This document shows positions 35,990 to 45,433 of a DNA stretch of 64,000 nucleotides, one piece after another (position 1 is the stretch's first letter; every line of letters starts with the position of its first letter). Source of the stretch: Aequitasia sp047973235 (lineage in GTDB: Bacteria > Bacillota > Clostridia > Lachnospirales > Lachnospiraceae). Position numbers and translations under genes: made by a program. Below the pieces are notes generated by a model. It worked only from the letters and a program-made list of their open reading frames with translations. It searched no databases and was not told where the DNA came from. The stretch covers positions 13,510 to 77,509 of the forward strand of contig JBKEBP010000072.1 in the NCBI GenBank assembly GCA_047973235.1, in the 5' to 3' direction.

Positions 35990-37064
35990 ATCTATTAAGC
36001 TTAAAAATTATAGAAATTATGATTTTTTAAATCTTGATTTTAATGAAAAGACTAATATATTTTATGGTGATAATGCCCAAGGAAAAACAAATATATTAGA
36101 ATCAGTTTATTTGCTTGGAACTTCTAAATCTCATAGAGGGACTAAAGATAGAGATTTAATAGAATTTAACAATGATGAATCTCATCTTGAATTGATATTA
36201 GAAAAAAATGATATTGATTATAGAATTGATATGCATTTAAAAAAGAATAGTCCAAAGGGAATTGCCATAAATAAGATCCCTATAAAGAAAGCCAGTGAAT
36301 TATATGGAATAGTTAATTTTGTATTCTTTTCTCCGGAAGATTTAAATATAATAAAAAATGGTCCGGGCGAAAGAAGAAGATTTATAGATTTGGAATTATC
36401 TCAGCTTGATAGAGTTTATTTAAGTGATTTAGCAAGTTATAATAAAATAATTAATCAAAGAAATCATCTTTTAAAAGAAATATCATTTAATAATAATCTT
36501 CTTAAAACATTAGATGTATGGGATGAGCAATTAGTATTTTACGGCAGTAAGATAATTGATAGAAGACAAGAACTGGTAAATCAGTTAAATGAGATAATAA
36601 AACCTATACATAATAATCTGACAGGTGATAGTGAAAATCTTGAGATTTTCTATGAACCAAGTAATTCTAATATTTCTCTTTTAGAAGCAGTAAAAAGAAA
36701 TAGAGAAAAAGATTTGAAGATAAAAAGTTCATCTGTTGGTCCTCATAGAGATGATATATGTTTTATGTCACAAAATATTGATATTAGGACATATGGCTCA
36801 CAAGGCCAGCAAAGAACAGTAGCATTATCTTTAAAGCTCTCGGAAATAGAATTAATAAAAAAGTATACAAATCAAAAACCTATATTGCTATTAGATGATG
36901 TATTATCTGAACTTGATAAAAATAGGCAAAATTATTTACTCGATAGTATTGATGATATACAGACATTAATAACATGCACAGGGTTAGATGAATTTATTAA
37001 TAATAGATTTAAAGTAGATAAATTGTTTAGAGTAGTAAATGGGAGTGTCATAGTCGAAAATTAG
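35961..37064 (+). CDS. recF: DNA replication and repair protein RecF
   Basis: The protein of about 367 residues has an SMC-like ATPase head: Walker A YGDNAQGKTNILESVYLLGT, signature region SQGQQRTVALSLKLSE and Walker B PILLLDDVLSELD. It helps load RecA at gaps. The start is ambiguous: ATG 35961 (used here), TTG 35952, or TTG 35979 giving MKIKSIKLKNYRNY, which matches the family start best and has GGGGA upstream. All lie inside the end of yaaA. Confidence 0.92.
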   Translation: MGIKSKLKIKSIKLKNYRNYDFLNLDFNEKTNIFYGDNAQGKTNILESVYLLGTSKSHRGTKDRDLIEFNNDESHLELILEKNDIDYRIDMHLKKNSPKGIAINKIPIKKASELYGIVNFVFFSPEDLNIIKNGPGERRRFIDLELSQLDRVYLSDLASYNKIINQRNHLLKEISFNNNLLKTLDVWDEQLVFYGSKIIDRRQELVNQLNEIIKPIHNNLTGDSENLEIFYEPSNSNISLLEAVKRNREKDLKIKSSSVGPHRDDICFMSQNIDIRTYGSQGQQRTVALSLKLSEIELIKKYTNQKPILLLDDVLSELDKNRQNYLLDSIDDIQTLITCTGLDEFINNRFKVDKLFRVVNGSVIVEN

Positions 37065-37074
37065 GAGGATTGTA

Positions 37075-39003
37075 ATGGCAGAAAAAGTACAGCACGAATA
37101 TGGTGCAGACGAAATACAAATATTGGAAGGACTTGAGGCTGTAAGAAAGCGACCCGGTATGTATATAGGAAGTACATCAGCAAGGGGTTTGCATCATCTT
37201 GTTTACGAAATAGTTGACAATGCCGTTGATGAGGCATTGGCAGGATACTGTGATTCTATTTTAATTACTCTAAATAAAGATAATTCTTGTACTGTAATTG
37301 ACAATGGTAGAGGTATTCCAATAGGTATTAATCAAAAAGCAGGTCTTCCGGCAGTAGAAGTCGTATTTACAGTACTTCATGCCGGTGGTAAATTTGGTGG
37401 TGGCGGATATAAAGTTTCAGGTGGACTCCATGGCGTTGGTGCTTCAGTTGTTAATGCATTATCAACCTGGCTTGAAGTTGAAATATACCATGAAGGCAGC
37501 GTATATATGCAGAGATATGAGCGAGGTAATGTTGCCAAGAAACTTAGTATTACAGGTACTTGTGAACCTGATAAAACAGGAACAAAAGTAACATTTTTAC
37601 CTGATGATACTATTTTCGAAGAAGTATTATTTGATTATGATACTTTAAAACAAAGATTTAGAGAAATGGCTTTTCTTACAAAAGGGTTACATATTGAATT
37701 AATTGATGAAAGAACAGAAGAAAGAGTACATAAAATATTTCACTATGAAGGTGGAATAAAGGAATTTGTTGCTTATTTGAATAGGAGTAAAAAGCCTCTT
37801 TATGATGATATAATTTATTGTGAAGGTATGTCTAATGACGTAATGGTCGAAGTTGCAATGCAGCATAATGATTCATATAGTGATAATACTTATGGTTTTG
37901 TAAATAATATCACTACACCTGAAGGTGGTACTCATATCGTAGGATTCAGAAATGCTATTACTAAGACTTTCAATGATTATGCAAGAAAAAATAAACTTCT
38001 TAAAGATAACGAACCTAATTTATCCGGAGAAGATATAAGAGAAGGTTTAACAGCAATAATAAGTGTAAAGCTGGAAGATCCGCAATTCGAAGGACAAACT
38101 AAGCAAAAACTTGGAAATTCAGAAGCTAGAGGTGCTGTTGATAGTATACTTAGTAAACAATTAGGTTTTTATTTAGAACAAAATCCATCAGTTGCAAAGA
38201 TAACGGTTGAAAAATCAGTTATGGCACAAAGAGCTAGAGAAGCAGCAAGAAAAGCAAGGGACTTAACAAGAAGAAAGTCAGCACTTGACGGAATGAGTCT
38301 GCCGGGTAAACTCGCAGATTGCTCAGATAAAAATCCTGAAAACTGTGAAATATATATAGTAGAGGGTGATTCAGCCGGAGGTTCTGCTAAAACTGCTAGA
38401 GATAGAGGTACACAAGCTATACTTCCTCTAAGAGGAAAGATACTTAACGTAGAAAAAGCACGACTTGATAAGATTTATGCAAATGCGGAAATAAAAGCAA
38501 TGATTACTGCATTTGGAACAGGCATACATGATGATTTCGATATATCGAAGCTAAGATATCATAAGATAATAATTATGACTGATGCCGATGTAGATGGTTC
38601 TCATATCGATACGTTGTTATTAACTTTCTTATATAGATTTATGCCGGATTTAATAAAAGAAGGATATGTATATATAGCTCAACCACCACTTTATAAATTA
38701 GAGAAAAATAAGAAACAGTGGTATGCATATAGTGATGAAGAACTTGATCAGATATTAACAGAGCAGGGAAGAGATGGAAATAATAAAATTCAGCGTTATA
38801 AAGGACTTGGAGAAATGGATGCTGATCAGTTATGGGATACTACTATGGATCCTGAGCACAGAGTACTTCTAAGAGTAACGATGAATGAGGAAACAAATAC
38901 GGAACTTGATCTCACATTTACAACACTAATGGGAGATAAGGTAGAACCAAGACGAGAGTTTATTGAAGAAAATGCAAAATATGTTAAGAACCTTGACGTG
39001 TAG
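37075..39003 (+). CDS. gyrB: DNA gyrase subunit B
   Basis: The 642-residue ATPase subunit has the GHKL fold (EIVDNAVDEALAGYCD, VIDNGRGIPIG, SGGLHGVGASVVNALS) and the TOPRIM domain (YIVEGDSAGGSAK, PLRGKILNVEKAR, MTDADVDGSHI). With GyrA it introduces negative supercoils. GGAGG lies 6 bases before ATG; gyrA follows after 13 bases. Confidence 0.97.
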   Translation: MAEKVQHEYGADEIQILEGLEAVRKRPGMYIGSTSARGLHHLVYEIVDNAVDEALAGYCDSILITLNKDNSCTVIDNGRGIPIGINQKAGLPAVEVVFTVLHAGGKFGGGGYKVSGGLHGVGASVVNALSTWLEVEIYHEGSVYMQRYERGNVAKKLSITGTCEPDKTGTKVTFLPDDTIFEEVLFDYDTLKQRFREMAFLTKGLHIELIDERTEERVHKIFHYEGGIKEFVAYLNRSKKPLYDDIIYCEGMSNDVMVEVAMQHNDSYSDNTYGFVNNITTPEGGTHIVGFRNAITKTFNDYARKNKLLKDNEPNLSGEDIREGLTAIISVKLEDPQFEGQTKQKLGNSEARGAVDSILSKQLGFYLEQNPSVAKITVEKSVMAQRAREAARKARDLTRRKSALDGMSLPGKLADCSDKNPENCEIYIVEGDSAGGSAKTARDRGTQAILPLRGKILNVEKARLDKIYANAEIKAMITAFGTGIHDDFDISKLRYHKIIIMTDADVDGSHIDTLLLTFLYRFMPDLIKEGYVYIAQPPLYKLEKNKKQWYAYSDEELDQILTEQGRDGNNKIQRYKGLGEMDADQLWDTTMDPEHRVLLRVTMNEETNTELDLTFTTLMGDKVEPRREFIEENAKYVKNLDV

Positions 39004-39016
39004 GAGGATATAAACA

Positions 39017-41518
39017 ATGGAAGAAAATATTTTTGATAAGGTCCACGAAGTCGACCTGAAAAAGACAATGGAGACCTCCTATATTGATTATGCTATGAGT
39101 GTTATTGCATCTCGTGCATTACCTGATGTTAGAGATGGTCTTAAACCTGTTCAAAGAAGAATACTTTATTCAATGATTGAGCTTAATAATGGACCTGATA
39201 AACCACATAGAAAATGTGCTCGTATTGTTGGTGATACAATGGGTAAATATCATCCTCATGGTGATAGTTCTATATATGGAGCACTCGTTAATATGGCTCA
39301 GGAATGGTCAACAAGATATCCACTAGTTGATGGTCATGGTAACTTTGGTTCAGTTGATGGTGATGGCGCAGCAGCTATGCGTTATACAGAAGCCAGATTA
39401 AGTAAGATATCTGTTGAATTAACAGCTGATATCAATAAGGATACAGTAGATTTTATTCCTAACTTTGATGAAACTGAGAAGGAGCCGGCAGTATTACCAT
39501 CCAGATACCCTAATTTATTAGTAAATGGTACTTCCGGTATTGCCGTAGGTATGGCAACTAATATACCTCCTCATAACTTGAGAGAGATTATTAATGCTGT
39601 AGTTAAGATTATAGATGATCATATTGAAGATAATAATGCATCAACTATTGAAGAAATGCTTGAAATAGTAAAAGGTCCTGACTTTCCAACAGGTGGAGAA
39701 ATCCTAGGAAATAGAGGATATGAGGAAGCTTATCGAACAGGAAGAGGTAAGGTAAGGGTTCGTGGTATTACTAATATTGAAACAATGGCAAATGGTAAAA
39801 GTAGGATTATAATTACCGAGTTGCCATATATGGTTAATAAATCAAGATTAATTGAAAAGATTGCAGAGCTTGTCAGAGATAAAAAAATAGATGGAATTAC
39901 TGATTTGAGTGATCAATCTAACAGAGAAGGTATGCGTGTTTGTGTAGAACTAAGACGTGATGCCAATGCTAATGTAATATTAAATCAATTATATAAACAT
40001 ACACAATTACAAGATACATTTGGCGTTATCATGCTGGCACTTGTAAATAATGAGCCAAGAGTTATGAATCTTCTGGATATGCTAAATTACTATTTAGCTC
40101 ACCAGGAAGAAGTAGTAACAAGAAGAACAAAATATGAGCTTAATAAGGCAGAAGAGAGAGCACATATATTACAAGGTCTGCTTATAGCTCTTGATAATAT
40201 CGATGAAGTAATCAAAATTATCAGAGCATCTGCTAATGTACAGATAGCTAAATCAGAGTTAATGGAGAGATTTAAATTAACGGATGCACAGGCTCAAGCA
40301 ATAGTTGATATGCGACTTCGTGCTCTTACAGGGCTGGAAAGAGATAGACTTGAAGCAGAATACAATGAACTCATGAAAAAAATTGAGGAGTTAAAAGCTA
40401 TTCTAGGTGATAGAAAACTTCTTCTTGGTGTTATAAGAGAAGAGATAATAGTTATTCGTGATAAATATGGTGATGATAGAAGAACAAGGATAGGATTTGA
40501 TGCATATGACATTGATATGGAAGATTTAATTCCTAAATCGGAAGTTGTTATAACAATGACTAAACTTGGCTATATTAAGCGTATGTCAGATGATACTTTT
40601 AAAGCGCAGCATCGTGGCGGTAAAGGTATTAAGGGTATGCAGACTATTGAAGATGATTATATTGAAGATTTATTTATGACTAATACGCATGATTATCTTA
40701 TGTTCTTTACCAATACCGGACGAGTTTATCGTATGAAGGGATATGAGATACCTGAAGCTTCCAGAACGGCTAGAGGAACAGCTATTGTCAATTTGTTACA
40801 ACTTCAGCCGGGTGAGAAGATCACAGCCGTTATTCCTATTAAGGAATACAAAGAAGGTGAATATTTATTCATGGCAACGAAGCAGGGTATAGTTAAGAAA
40901 ACAGACATTACAAATTTCGCTAATGTTAGAAAAACAGGACTTGCTGCCATTACCATTAAAGATGACGATGAATTAATTGAAGTTAAGTTTACGGACAATA
41001 ACCGAGATATATTTATGGTTACTAAATATGGTCAGTGTATTAGATTTAAGGAAAAGGACGTACGCCCTACAGGAAGAACATCTATGGGAGTGAGAGGCAT
41101 TAACTTAACTCATGGTGATGAAGTAATAGGAATGCAGCTTGATACTCAGGGAACACACTTATTGATAGTATCAGACAAAGGTATGGGTAAACGTACGAAT
41201 ATTGATGAATTCAAACAACAACATAGAGGCGGTAAAGGTGTTAAATGCTATAAGATAACGGAAAAGACCGGTGAAGTGGTTGGAGTTAAGGCTGTTAACG
41301 AAGATAATGAAATTATGATTATCAATACTGAAGGTATAATCATACGTATGCAATGTTCTGCTATTTCAATAATAGGTAGAGTTACATCAGGTGTTAAACT
41401 TATTAATCTATCCGGCGATGATATAGTTGCAAGTATTGCAAAGGTTAGAATTGATGATCCAGATGATGATTATAACGGTGAAGAAATAGTAGAAGTAGAT
41501 GAAGAAGATATAGAATAA
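39017..41518 (+). CDS. gyrA: DNA gyrase subunit A
   Basis: The 833-residue breakage-reunion subunit contains the catalytic tyrosine in AAMRYTEARLSK and a C-terminal beta-pinwheel with the GyrA box (QHRGGKGIKG) and a second similar repeat (QQHRGGKGVK). The acidic tail ends VEVDEEDIE. In the quinolone region it reads HPHGDSSIYGALVNMAQ; the residue at E. coli position 87 is Gly rather than Asp, which may be natural for this lineage. A strong terminator follows. Confidence 0.97.
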   Translation: MEENIFDKVHEVDLKKTMETSYIDYAMSVIASRALPDVRDGLKPVQRRILYSMIELNNGPDKPHRKCARIVGDTMGKYHPHGDSSIYGALVNMAQEWSTRYPLVDGHGNFGSVDGDGAAAMRYTEARLSKISVELTADINKDTVDFIPNFDETEKEPAVLPSRYPNLLVNGTSGIAVGMATNIPPHNLREIINAVVKIIDDHIEDNNASTIEEMLEIVKGPDFPTGGEILGNRGYEEAYRTGRGKVRVRGITNIETMANGKSRIIITELPYMVNKSRLIEKIAELVRDKKIDGITDLSDQSNREGMRVCVELRRDANANVILNQLYKHTQLQDTFGVIMLALVNNEPRVMNLLDMLNYYLAHQEEVVTRRTKYELNKAEERAHILQGLLIALDNIDEVIKIIRASANVQIAKSELMERFKLTDAQAQAIVDMRLRALTGLERDRLEAEYNELMKKIEELKAILGDRKLLLGVIREEIIVIRDKYGDDRRTRIGFDAYDIDMEDLIPKSEVVITMTKLGYIKRMSDDTFKAQHRGGKGIKGMQTIEDDYIEDLFMTNTHDYLMFFTNTGRVYRMKGYEIPEASRTARGTAIVNLLQLQPGEKITAVIPIKEYKEGEYLFMATKQGIVKKTDITNFANVRKTGLAAITIKDDDELIEVKFTDNNRDIFMVTKYGQCIRFKEKDVRPTGRTSMGVRGINLTHGDEVIGMQLDTQGTHLLIVSDKGMGKRTNIDEFKQQHRGGKGVKCYKITEKTGEVVGVKAVNEDNEIMIINTEGIIIRMQCSAISIIGRVTSGVKLINLSGDDIVASIAKVRIDDPDDDYNGEEIVEVDEEDIE

Positions 41519-41531
41519 TAAAAACGAAATG

Positions 41532-41561
41532 AAAGGACTGCATGAGCAGTCCTTTCGTTTT
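41532..41561. terminator. Terminator between gyrA and the convergent redox-type gene
   Basis: AAAGGACTGC (41532-41541) and GCAGTCCTTT (41546-41555) form a perfect 10-bp stem with an ATGA loop, followed by CGTTTTA. Confidence 0.85.
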
Positions 41562-41994
41562 ACGATTCTTTTAGAATTAACTCAGCGGTTTTTTGAACCG
41601 TATCAACGACCATTTTAGTACAATGTGCCTTTCTTTCAGGTGACATCATGTCAAAATCCTTTGTTAGAATACGACAGCAAGTGGCACCATTAGTTTTTTT
41701 AAAGTGATCATGCAGCTCTTTTGTAGTTCTAAATATAACTTCTTGCGACTCTCCCGGATTTCGCCGTCCAAATAAATAACCAAGTGCCATAGTGCCACCG
41801 GCAAGTGCACCACAAAGGCATCCACCCCTAAGACCCCATGGAAACCCTGAGCTCATGGCAATAGCATCATCCGGTATATCTACTTCAAAATTCTTTCTTA
41901 TTGCATAGATAACGGATTCTGAACAGGCATAACCACCATTAAATATTTCTATAGCATCATTTTTAAGCTTTTCAAAGTTAATATTTGTATTCAT
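41560..41994 (-). CDS. C_GCAxxG_C_C family protein (probable redox protein)
   Basis: The protein of about 144 residues has the family's Cys pattern: GGYACSESV, then GLRGGCLCGALAGGTMALG and GATCCRILTKDF, plus a Cys near the end (AHCTKMV). Members are small Cys-rich proteins thought to carry out redox or metal chemistry, with no proven substrate. ATG 41994 with GGAGG 6 bases upstream is preferred to a start 30 bases earlier. It converges on gyrA. Confidence 0.85.
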   Translation of the reverse strand: MNTNINFEKLKNDAIEIFNGGYACSESVIYAIRKNFEVDIPDDAIAMSSGFPWGLRGGCLCGALAGGTMALGYLFGRRNPGESQEVIFRTTKELHDHFKKTNGATCCRILTKDFDMMSPERKAHCTKMVVDTVQKTAELILKES

Positions 41995-42150
41995 GTAAAA
42001 CCTCCAATTCTTATATCTATGCAAAGTATAATCTATTGTATGTATGTTTTCAAATTAATTATTCAAACCTGAGTAAATGTTGAAATAAGTAATATTACAA
42101 GATATAATATTTATAGTTTACAATGCAGCATTAAAGGGAGAAGTATTTAG

Positions 42151-42876
42151 ATGAAAAGAATAGTAATGATGGTTATCAGAAACATTTTTTTGTTACCATA
42201 TATGTGGATAAAATTGTGTTATTATGCATCTCATGTCGATAAATATACAGAAGAAGAGCGCTATAAAATGTTGGATTATATAGTGCGTCGCGCAAATATA
42301 GGTGGTAATGTGACGATAAAGGTTACGGGAGTTGAGAATATTCCTAAAAATAATGGATTTATGTTTTTCCCTAATCATCAAGGATTATATGATGTTTTAG
42401 CAATTGTTGAAGCATGTCCGATTCCGTTTTCCGTAGTTGCCAAGGAAGAGGTTCAAAATATACCATTACTTAAACAAACTTTTCTATGTATGAAAGCTTA
42501 TATGATAGAAAGGGATAACCCGAGACAAGGACTTGAAGTCATTTTAAATGTCGCTAATGAAGTCAAAAATGGCAGAAATTATTTAATTTTTGCAGAAGGA
42601 ACAAGGTCTAAGGATGGAAATATAGTTCATGATTTTAAGGGAGGAAGCTTTAAAGCAGCAACAAAAGCCAAATGCCCTATTGTGCCAATTGCCTTGATAG
42701 ATTCATTCAAACCATTTGATGAGGGCTCTATTAAGCCGGTTACAGTACAAGTAAATTTCCTTGAGCCCCTCAATTATGAAGAGTATAAAGATATGAAAAC
42801 GATAGAGATAGCTAAAAATGTTCAAGCTCGAATTCAAGGATATATTGACAATTGTGGTGTGGTTTTAAGTGAATAG
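42151..42876 (+). CDS. plsC: 1-acyl-sn-glycerol-3-phosphate acyltransferase
   Basis: The 241-residue membrane-associated enzyme has one N-terminal hydrophobic segment, the acyltransferase motif NHQGLYD (H-x4-D), the glycerol-phosphate site FAEGTRSKDG and a following PIVPIALID. It makes phosphatidic acid from lysophosphatidate. AAGGGAG lies 11 bases before ATG. A 31-codon small frame starts nine bases after its stop. Confidence 0.92.
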   Translation: MKRIVMMVIRNIFLLPYMWIKLCYYASHVDKYTEEERYKMLDYIVRRANIGGNVTIKVTGVENIPKNNGFMFFPNHQGLYDVLAIVEACPIPFSVVAKEEVQNIPLLKQTFLCMKAYMIERDNPRQGLEVILNVANEVKNGRNYLIFAEGTRSKDGNIVHDFKGGSFKAATKAKCPIVPIALIDSFKPFDEGSIKPVTVQVNFLEPLNYEEYKDMKTIEIAKNVQARIQGYIDNCGVVLSE

Positions 42877-42885
42877 AGGTTGATT

Positions 42886-42981
42886 ATGGCAATTAAGGAG
42901 AACATACATACAAAATACCTTAATATCATTGATAAACCTTTGAAACCGGAACGAAAACAATGTATTATTTGTAAAGAATGA
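42886..42981 (+). CDS. Possible 31-residue small protein with CxxC end
   Basis: ATG 42886 follows AGAGG and opens a frame reading MAIKENIHTKYLNIIDKPLK and ending RKQCIICKE. The stop is followed at once by a hairpin with a T run. Close coupling to plsC and a plausible ribosome site support translation, and CIIC near the end could bind metal. It is too short to be sure; it may be chance. Confidence 0.35.
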   Translation: MAIKENIHTKYLNIIDKPLKPERKQCIICKE

Positions 42982-43002
42982 TATAAATTTTTTTATATCA
43001 TT
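42978..43002 (+). terminator. AT-rich terminator after plsC
   Basis: AATGATATAAA and TTATATCATT form a stem around a run of T. It ends the plsC unit before the two-component system promoter region. Confidence 0.5.
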
Positions 43003-43020
43003 GCTTATCCCCCCCATGAG

Positions 43021-43051
43021 TTGCAAGCTTCAGCAATGCTGTTGCTTGCAA
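43021..43051. repeat. Near-perfect nested hairpin upstream of the two-component system
   Basis: TTGCAAGC-TT-CAGC-AAT-GCTG-TT-GCTTGCAA folds into a 12-pair hairpin with only T-T internal mismatches. No T run follows, so it is not a standard terminator. Together with the promoter at 43226-43255, it is the main structure in the 390-base gap before the response regulator. A small RNA or protein-binding site is possible. Confidence 0.5.
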
Positions 43052-43225
43052 TTCTACATTTTACGAAGAAAATTCAATTCCAAAATTCACAATCTTGAGT
43101 TATACCCAAAAGCAATAACAAAATAAAAATGTCATAAAAATCTCAAAAGAACGCGTATTGCCATATAATTTTAAATGTTTAAATTAATGGCAAATTAGGT
43201 GTTATAATGAGAATTGTGTGTTTGG

Positions 43226-43255
43226 TTGACATGTTGGTTTAATACCTATTATACT
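43226..43255 (+). promoter_or_regulatory. Promoter of the two-component system
   Basis: TTGACA (43226-43231), 18 bases, TATACT (43250-43255), 120 bases before the response regulator. Downstream, ATACTATAAAAAA-ATTA occurs twice (near 43251 and 43314) and AACAAT/ATTGTT form a small inverted repeat; these could be autoregulatory sites. Confidence 0.6.
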
Positions 43256-43374
43256 ATAAAAAATATTAAGAATTAGTTTATTTTGCGCTAATTATTTTTT
43301 TATTTACAGATGATACTATAAAAAACATTATACTAACAATAAAATATTGTTAAGAGTTAAGGGGGATAAGAGTT

Positions 43375-44052
43375 ATGTTCAAAATTTTGTTTGTTGATGA
43401 CGATCAAAGCTATGCGCAAAAGCTTGAGAAAGCATTAAAACAAAAGGAATTCCATGTAGTTTATATGAATACTCCGGTGGCAGCGATAGCTGAAGTGGTT
43501 AAAGCAAAATATGATTTAGTTCTTTCTGATTATTCGATGCCACAGATAGACGGAAGCGAGTTTATCTCAATAATTAAAGACATCAAACCTGAAATAAAAA
43601 CAATTATATTAACAGGTCATTCAGAAGAGGATATAGAATTTGCTGCGATTGATGCAGAAGTTGATTTTTTTATCAGTAAGGATAAAAGCCTTAAACTTAT
43701 TATTAAGTACATAGAAGCCGTGTTGGAAAAGCCCTCACTGGAAGTATCATCTTCTAAAGAGAAGTTGGTATCAAAAGCAGAGAATATAGTAATTTATAAG
43801 ATAAGTCATGATGTATATAAGAATGGTGAACGTGCCGATATTACAAATAAAGAGTATGATTTATTAGTAATGTTTTTGGAGAATAAAGGGGTTGCTTTTA
43901 GCAGGGAAAAATTAGCTGAAGATTTATGGACAGTAGATATAGAAAAAATTGATTTACGAGTAATAGATGGTCATATAAAACGTTTAAGAAATAAACTAAG
44001 GCTATTCTCTATAATATCAGTTCGGGGATATGGCTATAAGTGGAATGAATAG
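43375..44052 (+). CDS. OmpR-family response regulator
   Basis: The 225-residue protein has a receiver domain (residues 1-120; acidic Asp8/Asp9, phospho-acceptor Asp52 in LVLSDYSMPQ, Thr in ILTGHS, Lys in FISKDKS) and a C-terminal winged helix (about 130-225: ITNKEYDLLVMFLENKG, SREKLAEDLW, DGHIKRLRNKLRL, VRGYGYKW). AGGGGG lies upstream of ATG. The kinase gene overlaps its 3' end. As the only two-component system here and next to the adhesin genes, it probably controls the surface locus; that is inferred from position. Confidence 0.9.
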   Translation: MFKILFVDDDQSYAQKLEKALKQKEFHVVYMNTPVAAIAEVVKAKYDLVLSDYSMPQIDGSEFISIIKDIKPEIKTIILTGHSEEDIEFAAIDAEVDFFISKDKSLKLIIKYIEAVLEKPSLEVSSSKEKLVSKAENIVIYKISHDVYKNGERADITNKEYDLLVMFLENKGVAFSREKLAEDLWTVDIEKIDLRVIDGHIKRLRNKLRLFSIISVRGYGYKWNE

Positions 44053-45046
44053 CAATAAAAAGCATTTTTGGAGAAAAGTTTTAATAGTACTTTTAGTGTT
44101 TATAGTAGTTATCATTGCATTTATATACACTGTATATACTATTGAAACGGACTTTAAATCAGCTGAAAGGGATAGTATTATAACTGTACAAGACCAAATT
44201 TATAACGCACTTTACTTGAAAGATGATTCCGCAGCAAAGGCTGAATTAGACAAAGTTGTTGTAGAACATCCGGTTGATATTATTATCAGAAGTACATCAG
44301 ATGGAAGTATTTTTTATAAGACAGTACCTATAAAAGACGGCCGGGAATTGAGTGGTCATGTAAACAAAGATACTATTTTATTGGAAGCCGGGGGAACGGT
44401 TTCTATCAATAGTGAGACGTATGAATTGTGGTATTGTATTTATAAAACTTCGACAATATATAGTATTGACAGTTTTTTCCTCCGCTTCATCGCTTTAGTA
44501 CTAATTATTCTTTTAATTCTAATTTTTTTGATTATTATATTGCAGCACATTTTGTTAAAGCCGTTACATAATATTAAAATATCAGTTGAGAGTTGGCAGA
44601 AAAATGAATATAGTACATCAGAAATAGAACATAAGGATAATATAAGTCGTGAACTTCACAGAGTTTTTCTGAAGAAAGAAGAAGCTATAAGTAACATACA
44701 TAAAGAAAATACAAAATTAGAACTTGAACTGGGACAGGAAAAAGAGCGTCAAAAACAAACTATTAAACTTTCACAAGCGTTAATACATGATTTAAAAGCT
44801 CCAATTCATGCTACCCTAATAGAAAATGAACTAAGTCTTGAAGAAGATTGTTCGAACGAAGAAAAAAGGATTCTTGGAAAAACGGAACGTCAACTTGAAG
44901 AATTGATATATGGAATTAATAGCGTTCTTAAAGTATTAAGAGAAGATGCCAATAAAACATATAAGAATACGGAAGAATTTGATTTTGTCAAGTGTGCTAC
45001 AAGTGGACTTAATCATATAAGGCCTATAATTACTAAAAAAACTTGA
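44045..45046 (+). CDS. Sensor histidine kinase, sensor and H-box part (frame ends at A7 run)
   Basis: About 333 residues: a membrane helix (about 8-32), an extracellular sensor of about 110 residues, a second helix (about 150-175), a linker with coiled coil and the H-box SQALIHDLKAPIHATLIENE. The frame then stops at TGA 45044-45046, just after an A7 run (45035-45041), before any ATP-binding domain. A -1 shift on AAA-AAA in that run continues as NLSISFEGPE into the next frame, giving a whole kinase. The start may be ATG 44045 (8-base overlap with the regulator) or ATG 44030. Confidence 0.8.
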   Translation: MNSNKKHFWRKVLIVLLVFIVVIIAFIYTVYTIETDFKSAERDSIITVQDQIYNALYLKDDSAAKAELDKVVVEHPVDIIIRSTSDGSIFYKTVPIKDGRELSGHVNKDTILLEAGGTVSINSETYELWYCIYKTSTIYSIDSFFLRFIALVLIILLILIFLIIILQHILLKPLHNIKISVESWQKNEYSTSEIEHKDNISRELHRVFLKKEEAISNIHKENTKLELELGQEKERQKQTIKLSQALIHDLKAPIHATLIENELSLEEDCSNEEKRILGKTERQLEELIYGINSVLKVLREDANKTYKNTEEFDFVKCATSGLNHIRPIITKKT

Positions 45047-45432
45047 GTATTTCATTTGAGGGACCTGAAAAAGTGATAATTAATCATAATAAAGTTGGTA
45101 TACAACTTTTAATAAATAATATACTATCCAATGTTTCGTATTATAGCATTGACGGAAGTGATATCGATATTAATATAACTGAAAACAATGACAGCGTGAC
45201 ATTAGTATCTGCTAATTTAGGGGATAAAGAAAACATAGATCGCATTATGAAAAACAAGTTAATGGGATATCAAACCGGAGATACAAATATAAATAAAGAA
45301 AACAAATTTAGTAGTGGAAATGGAATGTATATCATTAGAGATTTAAAGGAAATATTGGATTGTGATTACAAACAGAGTATTAAAGGAAATAGGGTAATAT
45401 CTACATTAGTGGTGCATAAGCAAGAGGATTAA
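45043..45432 (+). CDS. Sensor histidine kinase, ATP-binding part
   Basis: About 129 residues form a divergent HATPase domain: N-box QLLINNILSNVSYYS and a G-box region SGNGMYIIRDLKEIL. It lies one frame back from the preceding kinase fragment and is reached by a -1 shift at 45035-45041. Alternatively TTG 45043 overlaps the TGA stop (TTGA), which could allow restart and a split kinase. I think it is one gene. The N-box and G-box are weaker than in most kinases, so activity may be low or depend on a partner. Confidence 0.75.
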   Translation: MSISFEGPEKVIINHNKVGIQLLINNILSNVSYYSIDGSDIDINITENNDSVTLVSANLGDKENIDRIMKNKLMGYQTGDTNINKENKFSSGNGMYIIRDLKEILDCDYKQSIKGNRVISTLVVHKQED

Positions 45433-45433
45433 C

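Noticed and set aside
44045..45432. Two separate genes encoding a split kinase
   Set aside because: A -1 shift at the A7 run gives a perfect continuous kinase, so one interrupted gene is more likely; restart at the overlapping TTG cannot be excluded.
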